Source: Aricia agestis
Lineage: Eukaryota > Arthropoda > Insecta > Lepidoptera > Lycaenidae
Reading direction: 5' to 3'
Length of the DNA stretch: 64,000 nucleotides
Assembly: GCF_905147365.1 (NCBI RefSeq)
Contig: NC_056428.1
Coordinates: 13,918,001 to 13,982,000 of the forward strand
In this document: in pieces, positions 46,074 to 57,400 of the stretch
How positions within the stretch are numbered: position 1 is the first letter of the stretch
Layout of the letters: every line of letters starts with the position of its first letter
The notes under the pieces: generated by a model
The model's input: only the letters and a program-made list of their open reading frames with translations
Told to the model about the DNA's origin: nothing
Database searches by the model: none
Program-made: the position numbers and the translations under genes

Positions 46074-46959
46074 TTAGCCGAATTCGGAAAAAGGCACTAT
46101 TAGATAGGAAAAATTATTTAATACTTTTTAGTTCATATTATAAGGATGTTATTATTGTTTTTACCTTGGAAGTCAGTTTTAATTTTTTGCAATGAGTTTC
46201 TAAAATACTAGAGTAGCAATGTCTTACAAAAGATTCTCAGAAATGCGTAACCACTTTTTTGTTCAAAAGACAATGTCAAGTCATATATTCGTTATGTCAT
46301 TATGTATGTGAGATATGCCTTAGAATATCATTGATTTTTTGTTAAAAATAATAATTTCACTCTTTTTAGTTACCTAGTAAACTATCGCGTACTATACGTA
46401 GAATAATTTATACACTATATTATTCTACGTATCTTATTACAAGCTCACTGGTGAGCGAGACACAATAGAATAACAATAGATATCCAAGAATCCACGGTCG
46501 AAGGATTAATAGGAGTATAATCAGTAAAACCGTTTCGGAGGAGTAAGGACACGAGAATTTTAAATAATTTATGAAGATAAGAAGATTATTTATTGTATTA
46601 AATATTAATATCATAAGGCACTTATTTAAAGGGGCAGTTGTAAATTGCAGTTTTGATAAGTTAAAAATTATGAATGGCATGTGTAATAACTAGTTTAGCA
46701 GTTAAAACTAAGCAGTAAAGTAAACAAAAATGAGTTGTAAAAAATAATGAAATGGATCATTGAAAACATTATTGAACAGTAAAATAATTAAAAAATGAGC
46801 GGTAAAATAATGAATGAGCGGTTACGGAATTTGTCAGTAAGAAATCTCATTCTAAGCAGTTTTTTAAACAATGAGGTGGTAAAATATTATAAAATCGGCC
46901 AAGTGCGAGTCGAACTAGTCCATGGAGGGTTCCGTACCATTATAAAACGAATTAAGTAA

Positions 46960-47131
46960 GGGTTGGCCTTATAGGGATTAAGGAGTTAAAACCACAACGC
47001 GACGCGTAGATGCATTTCTAAATTTGTATGGATTTGACAGATTTCAATTGCGTCAGACGTATTGCGAATCTGTCAAATCCATACTAATTTAGAAATGCAT
47101 TTACGCGTCGCGTTGCAATCTGAATCAACCC
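46960..47131. mobile_element. Harbinger-type MITE (172 bp)
   Basis: GGGTTGG and CCAACCC-type ends, flanked by TAA on both sides. Inner arms (ACGCGACGCG...ATGCATTTCTAAAT) are long inverse copies. Confidence 0.7.
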
Positions 47132-47134
47132 TAA

Positions 47135-47399
47135 GACGGTCGCCGGCTGTTGCCGCAGCACGCTCGCTGCGCTCGCTCGGCTCCCTCTGTGTTGTGGTCT
47201 AAGTTCTAACCTAACCTACTCGGACTTTCTGGATTGTGTTTGTTTTTGTTTTGGCAGGGGGCGCAGCCCCCAGAACGCCCCGGCTGCCCCCGCTACGGTA
47301 TCCGTGGTTAAGTAAGCCTACTGTTAAGTCCTTGTCGAACCGCTCATTCCATCATTTTTATCTCTCATTCAGTTATTGGACTGCTCAATTATTTTTTTA
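47135..47399. other. GC-richer patch, no gene
   Basis: 47140-47300 has CGCTCGCTGCGCTCGCTCGG and a GGGGGCGCAGCCCCC hairpin. These words are common in lepidopteran repeats. No ORF. Confidence 0.4.
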
Positions 47400-47730
47400 T
47401 TAACCCCCGACAAAAAAGAGGGGTGTTATAAGTTTGACGTGTCTGTCTGTCTGTCTGTCTGTCTGTGGCATCGTAGCATCCAAACGGGTGAACCGATTTT
47501 GATCTAGTTTTTTTTTGTTTGAAAGCTGAATTAATTGAGAGTGTTCTTAGCTATAGTTCATCATCATCAGCCTGCTCCGTGCTGAAAAATCGCAGTTCAT
47601 CTGGTTCATGAAGGGCCGATTAGCAACTTGCAGACGTTTGGTGGGCTTTATTGCATTCTAGTTTGTGACATTTATGGAAAGTTGACCTGGTGATGCGGCA
47701 TCACCTACTAATCAATAGGATACCCAACTC
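47400..47730 (+). repeat. Dispersed repeat family C, copy 2
   Basis: Same word order as 35722-36060 (TAACCCCCGACAAAAAAGAG at the start). Its last part (CTGCTGCTGCAGCATCACCTGG, about 47820) is shared with copy 3. Confidence 0.75.
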
Positions 47731-48136
47731 CTCACCAACTTAGAGCAATGGTTTCGTGTTTGGGCTCATTTTAATTGCGACAGCTAGTAAGACGTAGATA
47801 ACCAATAAATTTTTGCATGCTGCTGCTGCAGCATCACCTGGATTCTATAGACTATAGGAGCCGAGCTCCATATGGACCCAAAGTGGAGATTTAATGATTG
47901 GACTCATAATGACGGCCTCATCCAAAAGGATATTCCTAGAAATCCTAGATGGTATTCATTGGGATATAATATGATCCTGTTGATAGGAATTATTCTGCAC
48001 TATAACCAACACAAGTTTTAAAATCATGAAATAAAAATAAATTAAGAAATTTAAAAAAAAACCCGCCAAACAACTTTAAAAAGTAATGAAATAATATATT
48101 TAACTGACTTTAAGTTTAAATAATTCCTAAGTGTAA

Positions 48137-48346
48137 AGTGATATTTTAGTCCATAATTATTGTCAAGGTGTGTCGGGGGACCGCTAATGTAGATGTTTGA
48201 TTTCACTTATATAACATTATAGTTTAAGGGTCAGTTTTCAGCGAACCAAATCGAGACAATCAGTGACATGGCGATACAAAATACAAAAGACACTGTTGGC
48301 GGTTCCCCGACATACCGTGACAACAATTATGGACTAAAATATCACT
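48137..48346. mobile_element. Inverted-repeat element with AGTGATATTTTAGTCCATAA ends
   Basis: Arms of about 45 bases, including GTGTCGGGG and CCCCGACA, are inverse copies. A related copy is at about 56530-56710. No coding. Confidence 0.7.
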
Positions 48347-48569
48347 TGACGCCCCGCCCCGCTCATACATTTAGACACGTCAGAAATTCTTTTAGTATGA
48401 TGGGTCTACAACAAAATGTATGAACAGAGTGCGTTCCGCCGGGCGTCCGAATTTTTCTGATCAGAAATTTCGGATAATGAGCGTGCGGTAAAAATAAACA
48501 CATCGTAGCAATTAGGACATGAAGATTAATTACCTGTGAAATGTATATTTTTCAGGATTATTCTTATGA

Positions 48570-49224
48570 CTAGCTGTTGCCCGCGACATCGTCCGCGTGG
48601 ACTTCAGTTTATAGCGCGCGTTGTCAACAAAATTGGTGTCAAAAGCTTTTATAAAAAAATCCCTGGTACCCCTTATATCAAAACAGCTGTGCAGTGTGCA
48701 CATAATATTTCATTTTTTAAATTAAACTTTAAAATTATTATTTAATAATTAAATTATGCCAAATTTTAAAGCTTATTTAGCCCCCCAATTACACAGCTTT
48801 ACCTTACCCATAAACTATTTATCATTGATAGGTTAAGGTTACGTCACTGTATATAATATAAAGTACTGACTTATAATTAATAACGTAAAAAAGAAATAAC
48901 AATCGAAAAAAATCGAAACTCAAATGTATAATGATACCACCTCTTATAGAAAGATGTTGGGCAAGCGTCATCGCGATGTAAGAGACGCACGGCGCCATCT
49001 AGTCTGAATTTTTGGAACTAACTTAATTTGAACGAATTTTCGTATTTTCACCCCCTTACAACCCTTTTTTCCAGTAAAAAAGTAGCCTATGTCCTTTCTC
49101 AGGCTTTAGACTATCTGTATACAAAATTTCATTACAATCGGTTCGGTAGTTTTGGCGTGAAAGCGAGACAGACAGACAGACAGAGAGACAGAGATACTTT
49201 CGCATTTATAATATTAGTATGGAT
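48570..49224 (+). repeat. RTE/SINE-like repeat family A, copy 3
   Basis: Begins CTAGCTGTTGCCCGCGACAT and ends ATTAGTATGGAT. It is inserted in the THAP exon of the inverted locus copy. Confidence 0.75.
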
Positions 49225-49429
49225 TTACGCTCCAAACACTTACAGCACAAGTCACCATTTTTAAATATAATAATATTTATTAAAAATAACAAACAAATTG
49301 AACAATATATTGGAAATACCGAAAGGGCATAAAAACGACTGACGACTTTTGACGACCTGTCAAATAAAAGTGGTTACAATTTTCATTACACTGCCTCTCT
49401 CTTTTCATCTTGTTATAATTCCATAAAGG

Positions 49430-50659
49430 CTTCGATCACTAATATACAAGATTCACAGTCCGCGGCAAAAAACGACCTCACTAAAAGAGCACCAAACGCA
49501 ACATTCTGGTGGACTTTCGATTTAGTAGTGCTCGAACGCTCCGCTGGGAAGCATGCCCCAGTGCTCGTTCAACAATTGTAAAAATCATACGTTTAAAACG
49601 CAAATTTCATATTTCCAGTAAGTATTAATTTTATCCTAATATATTTCATACAATTGTATTTTAAATATTGGTATTTCGTTAAGAAATCAACAAAAAACAG
49701 TTATTTTGATTTCTTAATTAAAATTAAGTTGTAAATAAATCAACACGAGGTATAAACCATCTCAATTGCGAATAATCATACTAAAGTCATCATACTTATC
49801 GCAGTTTATCATGCCCACTTGAAATGTTCGGGTTATACACTGTGTTTCTGTTCCATTTGGTGGGGTCGCTATTAATTATTATTTATTTTATTGAGGAATA
49901 TATTTTTTTTAGGTTTCCTCGAGATCCAGTTAGATGTGGAGAGTGGATATCAGTTATAGCACGGCAAAGATGCGAACAATTTTTCAAGCCGACTTTTGCG
50001 AGCGTTGTATGTTCTAAGCATTTATATTCAATGTATACACGTATATTTTAGTTAACTATAAAATTAAACATATTAGAACAACATAATATTACAAGTAAAA
50101 ATAATTACTCCACACTTTATACATTAAACTTTGGAAAAATGAAAAAATGGACTATTAAAATTATTACAATCAACAAAAAATGTTGAACAGTTCGACTCCA
50201 CTCATACTTTTCTTCACCCTGTTCCAGCGGCGAAGTGCGGCCGTAAAATTATTGAAGTGGTTTTTTGGAATTGTAATAATTTAAACTTTAAGACATATGG
50301 ACGATGGTTGAATTTAGTTTGAAGCGTGCGTCGTTCGTAAAAATTTATTGCTTTGTAAACACACATTGTTTTAAAAAAAGATCTTTAATAACTATTATTA
50401 AGGTTGATTTCAGATAAATGTATACTTTTTTAAACACTTTTACTTGGCGACAGATTTTCGAGAGGTTTTGTATGGGACTGTGTATGTTGTATATTAGTCA
50501 AAATCAAAATCAAAATTGTTTTATTTCTGAATAAATTTAAAATAAATGTTTTCAGAATGTCCGACATGATGCCTACCACCGGTTCGGGAACTAACCCGGC
50601 GAGAAGAACCGGCGTAAGAAACTCGCACGGGGCCCCCTTTTTTAGGTTAGTGATCGAAG
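49430..50659 (+). mobile_element. P-element-like transposon, internally deleted (1,230 bp)
   Basis: Ends CTTCGATCACTAA (49430-49442) and its inverse (50647-50659). An 8-bp target duplication CATAAAGG / CATGAAGG lies at 49422-49429 and 50660-50667. The empty site in the sister locus (near 8889) has one TATAAAGG, which confirms the edges. It carries a spliced THAP domain at 49553-50051, as expected for the N-terminus of a P transposase, and nothing of the catalytic part. A SINE-like insert (about 50503-50640, with AGAAGAACCGGCGTAAGAAA) fills the right side. Confidence 0.75.
49553..50051 (+). CDS. THAP domain of a P-like transposase (short remnant)
   Basis: Exon 1 is 49553-49617 (MPQCSFNNCKNHTF..., GTAAGT donor); exon 2 is 49913-50051 after TTTTTTTAG. 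They join in frame to 67 residues with the full THAP zinc pattern: C4-x4-C9, FPRDP, a Trp, and CSKH (C-x2-H). The frame stops ten residues later. The product would be a bare DNA-binding domain, or the real transcript splices onward from a cryptic donor near 50034. A free THAP domain could act as a repressor of its own family, as known for truncated P products; here that is speculation. Confidence 0.65.
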
Positions 50660-50821
50660 CATGAAGGATTTCCTTCTCTCTCGCACTCTTTGTTTGTCTT
50701 TAGCATTATAGGTTTATGGCGAGGATAAACCCCAGTTTGTTATTCCGTGACTCCCGGTTTACCTAGTTACAATATTTAAATAACGAAGTGTTAAAAAATA
50801 TGGGATATAAAGCACAATATA

Positions 50822-51027
50822 CAGTGTGTAACAAAAATAAGTGATAATACTTTAGGGTGTGTACGTGTTACTTGTAGAGAGTTCACTGTGAAAGTAGCAG
50901 CGCTGAAAGACGAAATTTATTTTTCACTTTTGTATGGGCAAGGGCCCGAGCGTCACGAGTTTCCCCATACAAAACAAGGAACACGTACACACCCTAAAGT
51001 ATTATCACTTATTTTTGTTACACCCTG
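50822..51027. mobile_element. Snap-back MITE copy (206 bp)
   Basis: Ends CAGTGTGTAAC and GTTACACCCTG with GTGATAATACTTTAGGGTG arms, same family as 37080-37336. The target is again TATA. Confidence 0.8.
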
Positions 51028-53028
51028 TATAAAATAAGGTCAATGTGTCAAAGTCCGTCTGGGAGGTAGGTCCATCTAGCAAGACATCTAGTAGAAGGCA
51101 ATAACTTCCCTATTTGAACGACTAGTTTCATATGGCTCAGTGGGTAAAACAATATTGCAAAGTTAGTTTGCTACTAACTACCTACCTGTTACGAAAAAAC
51201 GATCTCAATTTTTTTTCCGTTTTGTACTCGCAATCGGAGTGTAAGTCTCTGCCAAAAAATTAAAAAAAAGTGGAAATACGAAGGAGTTTCTTGGAATACA
51301 TAAGTAATTTAGTGATCCTTTTACTTATTACTGGTGTTCGATTCGTTAATATCGCTTTAATTTCGTTATTATCACCTGCAACATGTGTCTAACCTAAAAT
51401 TGCAATAATTCGGAAGTCCGTCTAGTTTTCATAAGGTCATGCCGGTCTTGCCTCGAATCGGATATTGTCAATCTTTTCAAATATACATGTCTTTATTGTT
51501 AATTTGCATTTAGACTATGAACTACTAAATCATAGCATTGCCCAAATTTTACTGCACGAAAAGAGCATACAAGAGGGGCTGATAAAAATTGCAAAAGTTA
51601 TAAACTACTTAGTAAAAAAATGTGAAAAAAGATCCTTTTTATCCTTTTTAAAAAAAAATCCTACCTCTCGGACCAACAACCCTTATTAACCCGTGCGTGG
51701 CCCCAATCTGCCACGTAAACTAAAAAGTTATTTTAACTAACTAAATATTAATATGAAAGAATAAAAAAAATTGGTACTAAGTAGACATATCAATAACAAT
51801 AATCAAATCAAAATAAAGTAGGGGAGTATGTTGAAAAATGTCTCATCCATGTCTCGTCCATCGTGGGCATTGCAGACACAATAGATTTTCAATTATTGTT
51901 AAGCTGGCTGTCAGCTGCCGCTTCGGGTTTGATAGGTAAAGTCATCTATACATATATACATATCTATACATGTATACATATAAATAAAATTGGAGTGTCT
52001 GTTTGTAATATTGAAAGAACCGTTTTTTACTACAGGCATATGGATGTACATACGGTACATATACCTAATGTCTGTCTGTTTGTTCCGGCTAATATCTGAA
52101 ACCGCTGGACCGATTTTGACGGGACTTTTATTGGCAGATAGCTGATGTAATAAGGAGTAACTTAGGCTACTTTTTAACCGACTTCCAAAAAGGAGGAGGA
52201 TATTTTTTACTTTTTTAATGTTTTACCTATATTTTACTCCGCCGTTTGTGGACCAATTTTCAAAATTATTTTGTTGTTGCATAAGATTTGACGCGGACGA
52301 AGTCGCGGGTAACAGCTAGTATAAAATATAATAGAGTTATTTTATACTTACCAGTTACCAAGTAACAATGATGTTGAGAAAATAAAAATAAAACATTATA
52401 ATGTATTTATTTATTTTTTAATCACGTACATAGGTACACACATTTATTATGACATAAAAAATTATGATATAAAAAAATTATGTTATTTGAACATACACTA
52501 CGAAAAATAAAAACAATTTTTTATTCGTAGAATATACAAAACAAATTCATACTCTTCAATAAAATTATAGTCAATATTAAAATAATATTTTATACTTCTA
52601 CATTTTACCATAACATTAGACAAACAGATAGTAATATCAGGTTATCAGTTTATCACACATACACAGTGGAGACAAATTTATTTAGTCTTTTCAATGTGGG
52701 TAACAAGTCTTAAGTTTTTAAAATAAAATAAATGCTGTATCTAAGGAGTATATTTTTCATACATCGCCTTCAATTTGCTGAGAAACATGAGCAAATCAGT
52801 GTTGAACACTAGGTTTTGAGACATCTCATACATCACACGTTACAATCTAAAACATTCTCATAAATTCATCCATAAAATCGTTAACGAGCACTATTGTATA
52901 CGTACCACAAAAAATACTATGCAGCAGTCCGTCTTCAGAAAAAATCCATAAAAATCAGCATAACCGCTGATAACTTAAGGCCGTAATATAATGCAGTATC
53001 ATGCGCGTAAAACTTAAGCTGGCCAAGA

Positions 53029-53359
53029 AGTTGCAAACTTCAAATCTTGAAAAAAAAAGATATGGCATACACACGTTTTGCGTACTCAATTTCCAGCGTC
53101 GTTTTCCGTATTCGGAAATCCGAATGCATGGAGTCAGTAGAAAATACATTAACTGGCTCATATGTTAGTTTTTCTCCGAACGGAACGAATTCTGCACGCA
53201 CGTTTCAAGTGCAACCTGGCGCGTTCTCGCGCAAAAAAAGAACGTTTGCGCTAGTCACACGGAATTTCAAATCAAAATTCCACATTGGGACATCGAAAAC
53301 GCAAAACGTGTGTACATGCGGCCAGCCATTTTTTTTTTCAAGATTTGAAGTTGGCAACT
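53029..53359. mobile_element. Inverted-repeat element (331 bp)
   Basis: Left AGTTGCAAACTTCAAATCTTG and right CAAGATTTGAAGTTGGCAAC are near-exact inverse copies. CGAAAACGCAAAACGTGTGT-like inner words also pair. No coding I trust. Confidence 0.65.
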
Positions 53360-53470
53360 GAGTCTAGTGATTGATATTTAAATTACGGTACATGTTCACA
53401 TTTGAAGACGTGAGTGGAAGAACATAGGTAACTAACATTTGATAACTAAGGTAAATTACTCATTTTTTCC

Positions 53471-53696
53471 CTACGAATAATAAAAACTAAGGAAAAGTAA
53501 CTCCGTCAAAAAACATGTTCTACAATACTTATCAAAATGTGTACCTATGTACACCGTACACATTTTCAATACATTTGCAATATTTAGGTGGCCTTGAGCG
53601 GTATCAGGCTGACGTTACATGAAAGTTCGAAAGGAACCCAATTTAAAACGGTAATTAGTATGGGAGTTACGTTTCCTTAGTTCTTATTATTCGTAG
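53471..53696. mobile_element. MITE with CTACGAATAATAAAAACTAA ends, copy 2
   Basis: 226 bp, same ends as 19030-19342. The inside differs in length. Confidence 0.7.
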
Positions 53697-54444
53697 TTTT
53701 TCCTTTATAATTTGAACAAACCTTATAACTTATCTACTTCATCATCTGGCCAATATATCAGGCTACACATAAAATCCACAGTTTTTTTCAAATCATTTTT
53801 CCGGTCCTTAGCTTCAATGAAGAATGTTACCTAATTTTGATTATTAGCAGTCCATATTCTCTGTCAAAAATAATATGACGTCATAAGCGGTCACAGGACT
53901 GTTAGGGTCAATTTAAAATAGTAAGTTATAATAGTAACAATTTATATTTATTCGCAACAAGTCGAACGAATGCGCGCGGGTTCGCCAGAGTGCCTACAGT
54001 GATGAGTTGATGACGCGTAGATTCGCTTGTGTGCGCTTGGATGCGCGAGAACGCGCGCGCACCAAAAAGCATTTTTTTAAATTCTCAGAAGTAATATGTG
54101 CGTTAACGCTTTGGTGTTAAGGTTGAATTTGTTATGTTCAGTTTTAAAAATCGCTTCGATGCGACTCTGCGCTAGTATAAATTTACCCCGCTAACAGTCA
54201 ATTTATACTCGATATTTTTCGAACTTTGAATGCCTATAAAATCAAAACTACTAGGTATTTTTGACTACAACAAAAACTAGTGTATTTGTATACATATAGC
54301 CTATGGGCTTTACTGTGACAAAATTTCAAGCAATTTGGCATACCTAGTAACATTCTCCATTTATGCAAAAAAACAAAAACCTTAAACTGTTACTTACCTG
54401 GTTCTTCCACGGACGTCTTCGTTTAGTACATACGTTTACCATCT

Positions 54445-57400
54445 TTACGAGCGCAGCAACCGCAGAATGTATATGAAGAGATTCAATATATCGAGGTAGA
54501 GGGTGAGAGCCGCGAATATGTACTCCTCGGGGGACACAGAGTACTTGTGTTCGCCGCCTATCATGAGCTGAGTGTCATAGATAATGTAGAACGAAAACAG
54601 AATCACCCCAATGCCGCAGTACAGCAGATTCATCGTGCGATAGTAAGGCATGAACGCCGCTATCGAGCCTGAAAAGTAAAAAAGAAATGTTATTTTTTTT
54701 TTCAAACGAGCATCGGCTGATCACACATGGGAAGGTATCCCGTGTTGCCAGGAGCGGTGTCCAACCATAAAAACTCTTTGATAGGATCTCAGGGAGCCCG
54801 AGGGACATGCTAAAGCTGTCTTATAAATGTTGTATCTGTAAAAATGTCGAGTAACCATGGCTAGGCTAGGATACATGCAGGATAAAAATATGGAGATATT
54901 ATGTATTAGTTAACAATAAGAGTGACAGAATAATCTATTTGCTGCCTTACTTTTTAGGGTTCCGTGCCCAAAGGGTAAAAACGGGATATTACTAAAACTT
55001 CGATGTCTAACCGTCTGTCTGTCTGTCTCAAGAACCGCTATAGCTAGACTTCTGAAATTTTCGCAGATTGTGTACTACTAAATAAAAAACAAATACTAAA
55101 AACAAAATAAATTAAATTAAAAACAAACACGATTTTTTGCTTGATATCAATAACGATTAACGGCAATACATAGGCACTTGAAATATTTACGAAATGCTCA
55201 GTTTTATTTGTACTTTATAATAATTATTAACCCCTGACAAAAAAGAGGGTTGTTATAAGTTTGACGTGGCTGTCTGTCTGTCTGTTGCATAGTAGCATCC
55301 AAACGGGTGGACCGATTTTGATCTAGTTTTTTTTGTTTGAAAGCTGACATGATCGAAAGTGTTTTTAGCTATAGTTCATCACACTGACCTCCATTATACA
55401 ATATACAAGTACGCGTACTTGTATAATGAAGGTCAGTGGTTCATCATCATCAGCCTGCTCAGTGATGGAAAATCACGGCACATCAGGGTTGGTGAAGGGC
55501 CGATTAGCAACTTGCATTCGTTTGGTGGGCTTTATATTTTACATTCTATGTCGTGACATTTATGAACATAGTATTACACATTAATCGAAAGTTGACCTGG
55601 TGCTGCAGCATCACCTGCTAATCAATAGGATACCCAATTCTCCTCACCAACTTAGCGCAGAGGTTTCGTGTTTGGGCTCATTTTAATTGCGATAACTAGT
55701 AAGACGTAGATAAACAGTAAATATTTGCATGCTGCTGCTGCAGCATCACCTGGATTCTATCCAAAGATACCCCACACGCTTTTTTTACGCTTGCGCACAC
55801 GCACGATTAGATGAAAAAAAATTTTTTTTGTTTCAGTTGTACCTATGGGGACCCCTAAAATTTTTAATAATTTTTCCATTTTTGTATTAAAATCTTAATG
55901 CAGTTCACAGACTACATCTCCTTACCAAGTTTCAATAGTATAGCTCTTATAGTTTCGGAGAAAAGTGGCTGTGACATTCGGACGGACAGACAGACAAACA
56001 TGACGAATCTATAAATCTAAAGGTTCCATTTTTTGCCATTTGGCTACGGAACTCTAAATAGGCCAACAATTTTGATTTTTGTATAGGAGCCCCCATAAAT
56101 ATTTTTTTTATATTCTTATATAGCGTTTCGGGGCGATAAATCGATCTAGCTAGGAATTATTTTTAGAAAATGTCATTTTATTCGTGTTTCATCGAATACC
56201 GAGCAAAGCTCGGTCAAACAGCTAGTTAATTATTAAAGTACACATATAATTGAGGCCTTGGTGAAAATGCCAAGTGCCTACCTGTTGCCGTTATTAATAA
56301 AGAGCAAAAAAATCACGTTAATTGTATGGGGCCCGCGCGGCGCAATAATTGTGATATGACGTCACAAGCGGTCGCGGGACTGTTAGCGGGACTCGATATT
56401 TTTCGAAACTTTGAATGCCTATAAAATCTCTCTATTTTTGACTACAACAAAAACTAGTGTATTCGTATACATAGAGGCTTTACTGTGACAAAATTTCAAG
56501 CAATTTGGCATACCTAGTAACATTCTCCATTGTTGTCAAGATGTGTCGGGGGACCGCTAATGTAGATGTTTGATTTCACATAACATTATAGTTTAAGGGT
56601 CAGTTCACAGCGAACCGAATCGAGACAATCAGTGACACAAAATGCAAGTCGCTGTTGGCGGTCGTCCCCCGACACACCGTGACAACAATTATGGATTAAA
56701 ATATCACTTTACACTAGGGAATTATTTAAACTTAAAGTCAGTAAATATTAGTTACATATTTCATTACTTTTTAAAGTTGTTTGGCGGGAGTTTTATAAAT
56801 TTTCTTAATTTATAATATAATTTAAATAAATGAAATAATTGAGGGTGGCTCCCATACAAAAAACACAATCTTCAGCCTATATTTGCTCTATTGTGGTACG
56901 GAACCCTTCGTGCGCGAGTCCAACTCGCACGTGGACGATTTTTTATTTATAAGGTTGCCCCGGTTTTGGAGTCCAAAATATATGACTATTGGCTACTACG
57001 ATCAAACACTCTCAAACTAATTTACGTTCTGACTAAGCATTAGCATTTAGCCCACGCATTGTGCGGCACTGTGTTGCATTAAGGTGGGTACTTACCAACG
57101 TTACGAGGTGTTATATTATTACACAGATTCGCGAAGTCACTATATTGTGTTACGGGTCTACGAGTACAGTTATTATTGCACCTCGTAACGTTGGTAAGTA
57201 CCCACCTTTATGCTCTACAAAGCAAAGCAATTATGTATGTCAGCGGTCCCAAACAAAATATGTTTGGGACCGTCCACCGTCCACTTTGAGAATAAAATAT
57301 TGTTTTATCGCCCCCATTGTGTCAATTTAAAATGCATCTAAGTGACCCCTAAATCACCCCCAAGCCTCTACACAATGCCCCCATTTTTTTCTGAGTCCCA

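Larger units (their letters stand above)
48350..50710 (-). repeat. Inverted, multiply interrupted copy of the THAP locus at 8829-9600
   Basis: Read on the minus strand, 50710-50660, 49429-49225 and 48569-48350 follow the order of 8829-9600: start block, promoter-like part, THAP exon 1, its GT donor, then the MITE. It is interrupted by a P-like transposon (49430-50659) and, inside the THAP exon, by repeat A (48570-49224). The exon in this copy is therefore destroyed. Confidence 0.8.
50717..54444. other. Repeat-rich region 3' of the lifeguard gene
   Basis: No host gene found. It contains a family E piece (50717-50820), a snap-back MITE (50822-51027), family F (51860-51940), RTE-like pieces (52080-52322), an inverted-repeat element (53029-53359) and a second CTACGAATAATAAAA MITE (53471-53696). 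52330-53000 shows nothing I can name. Confidence 0.55.

Noticed and set aside
54445..54705. Separate small gene of 86 residues
   Set aside because: It is the last exon of the lifeguard gene; the frame before 54668 is intron, and phases fit the exon at 57480-57609.
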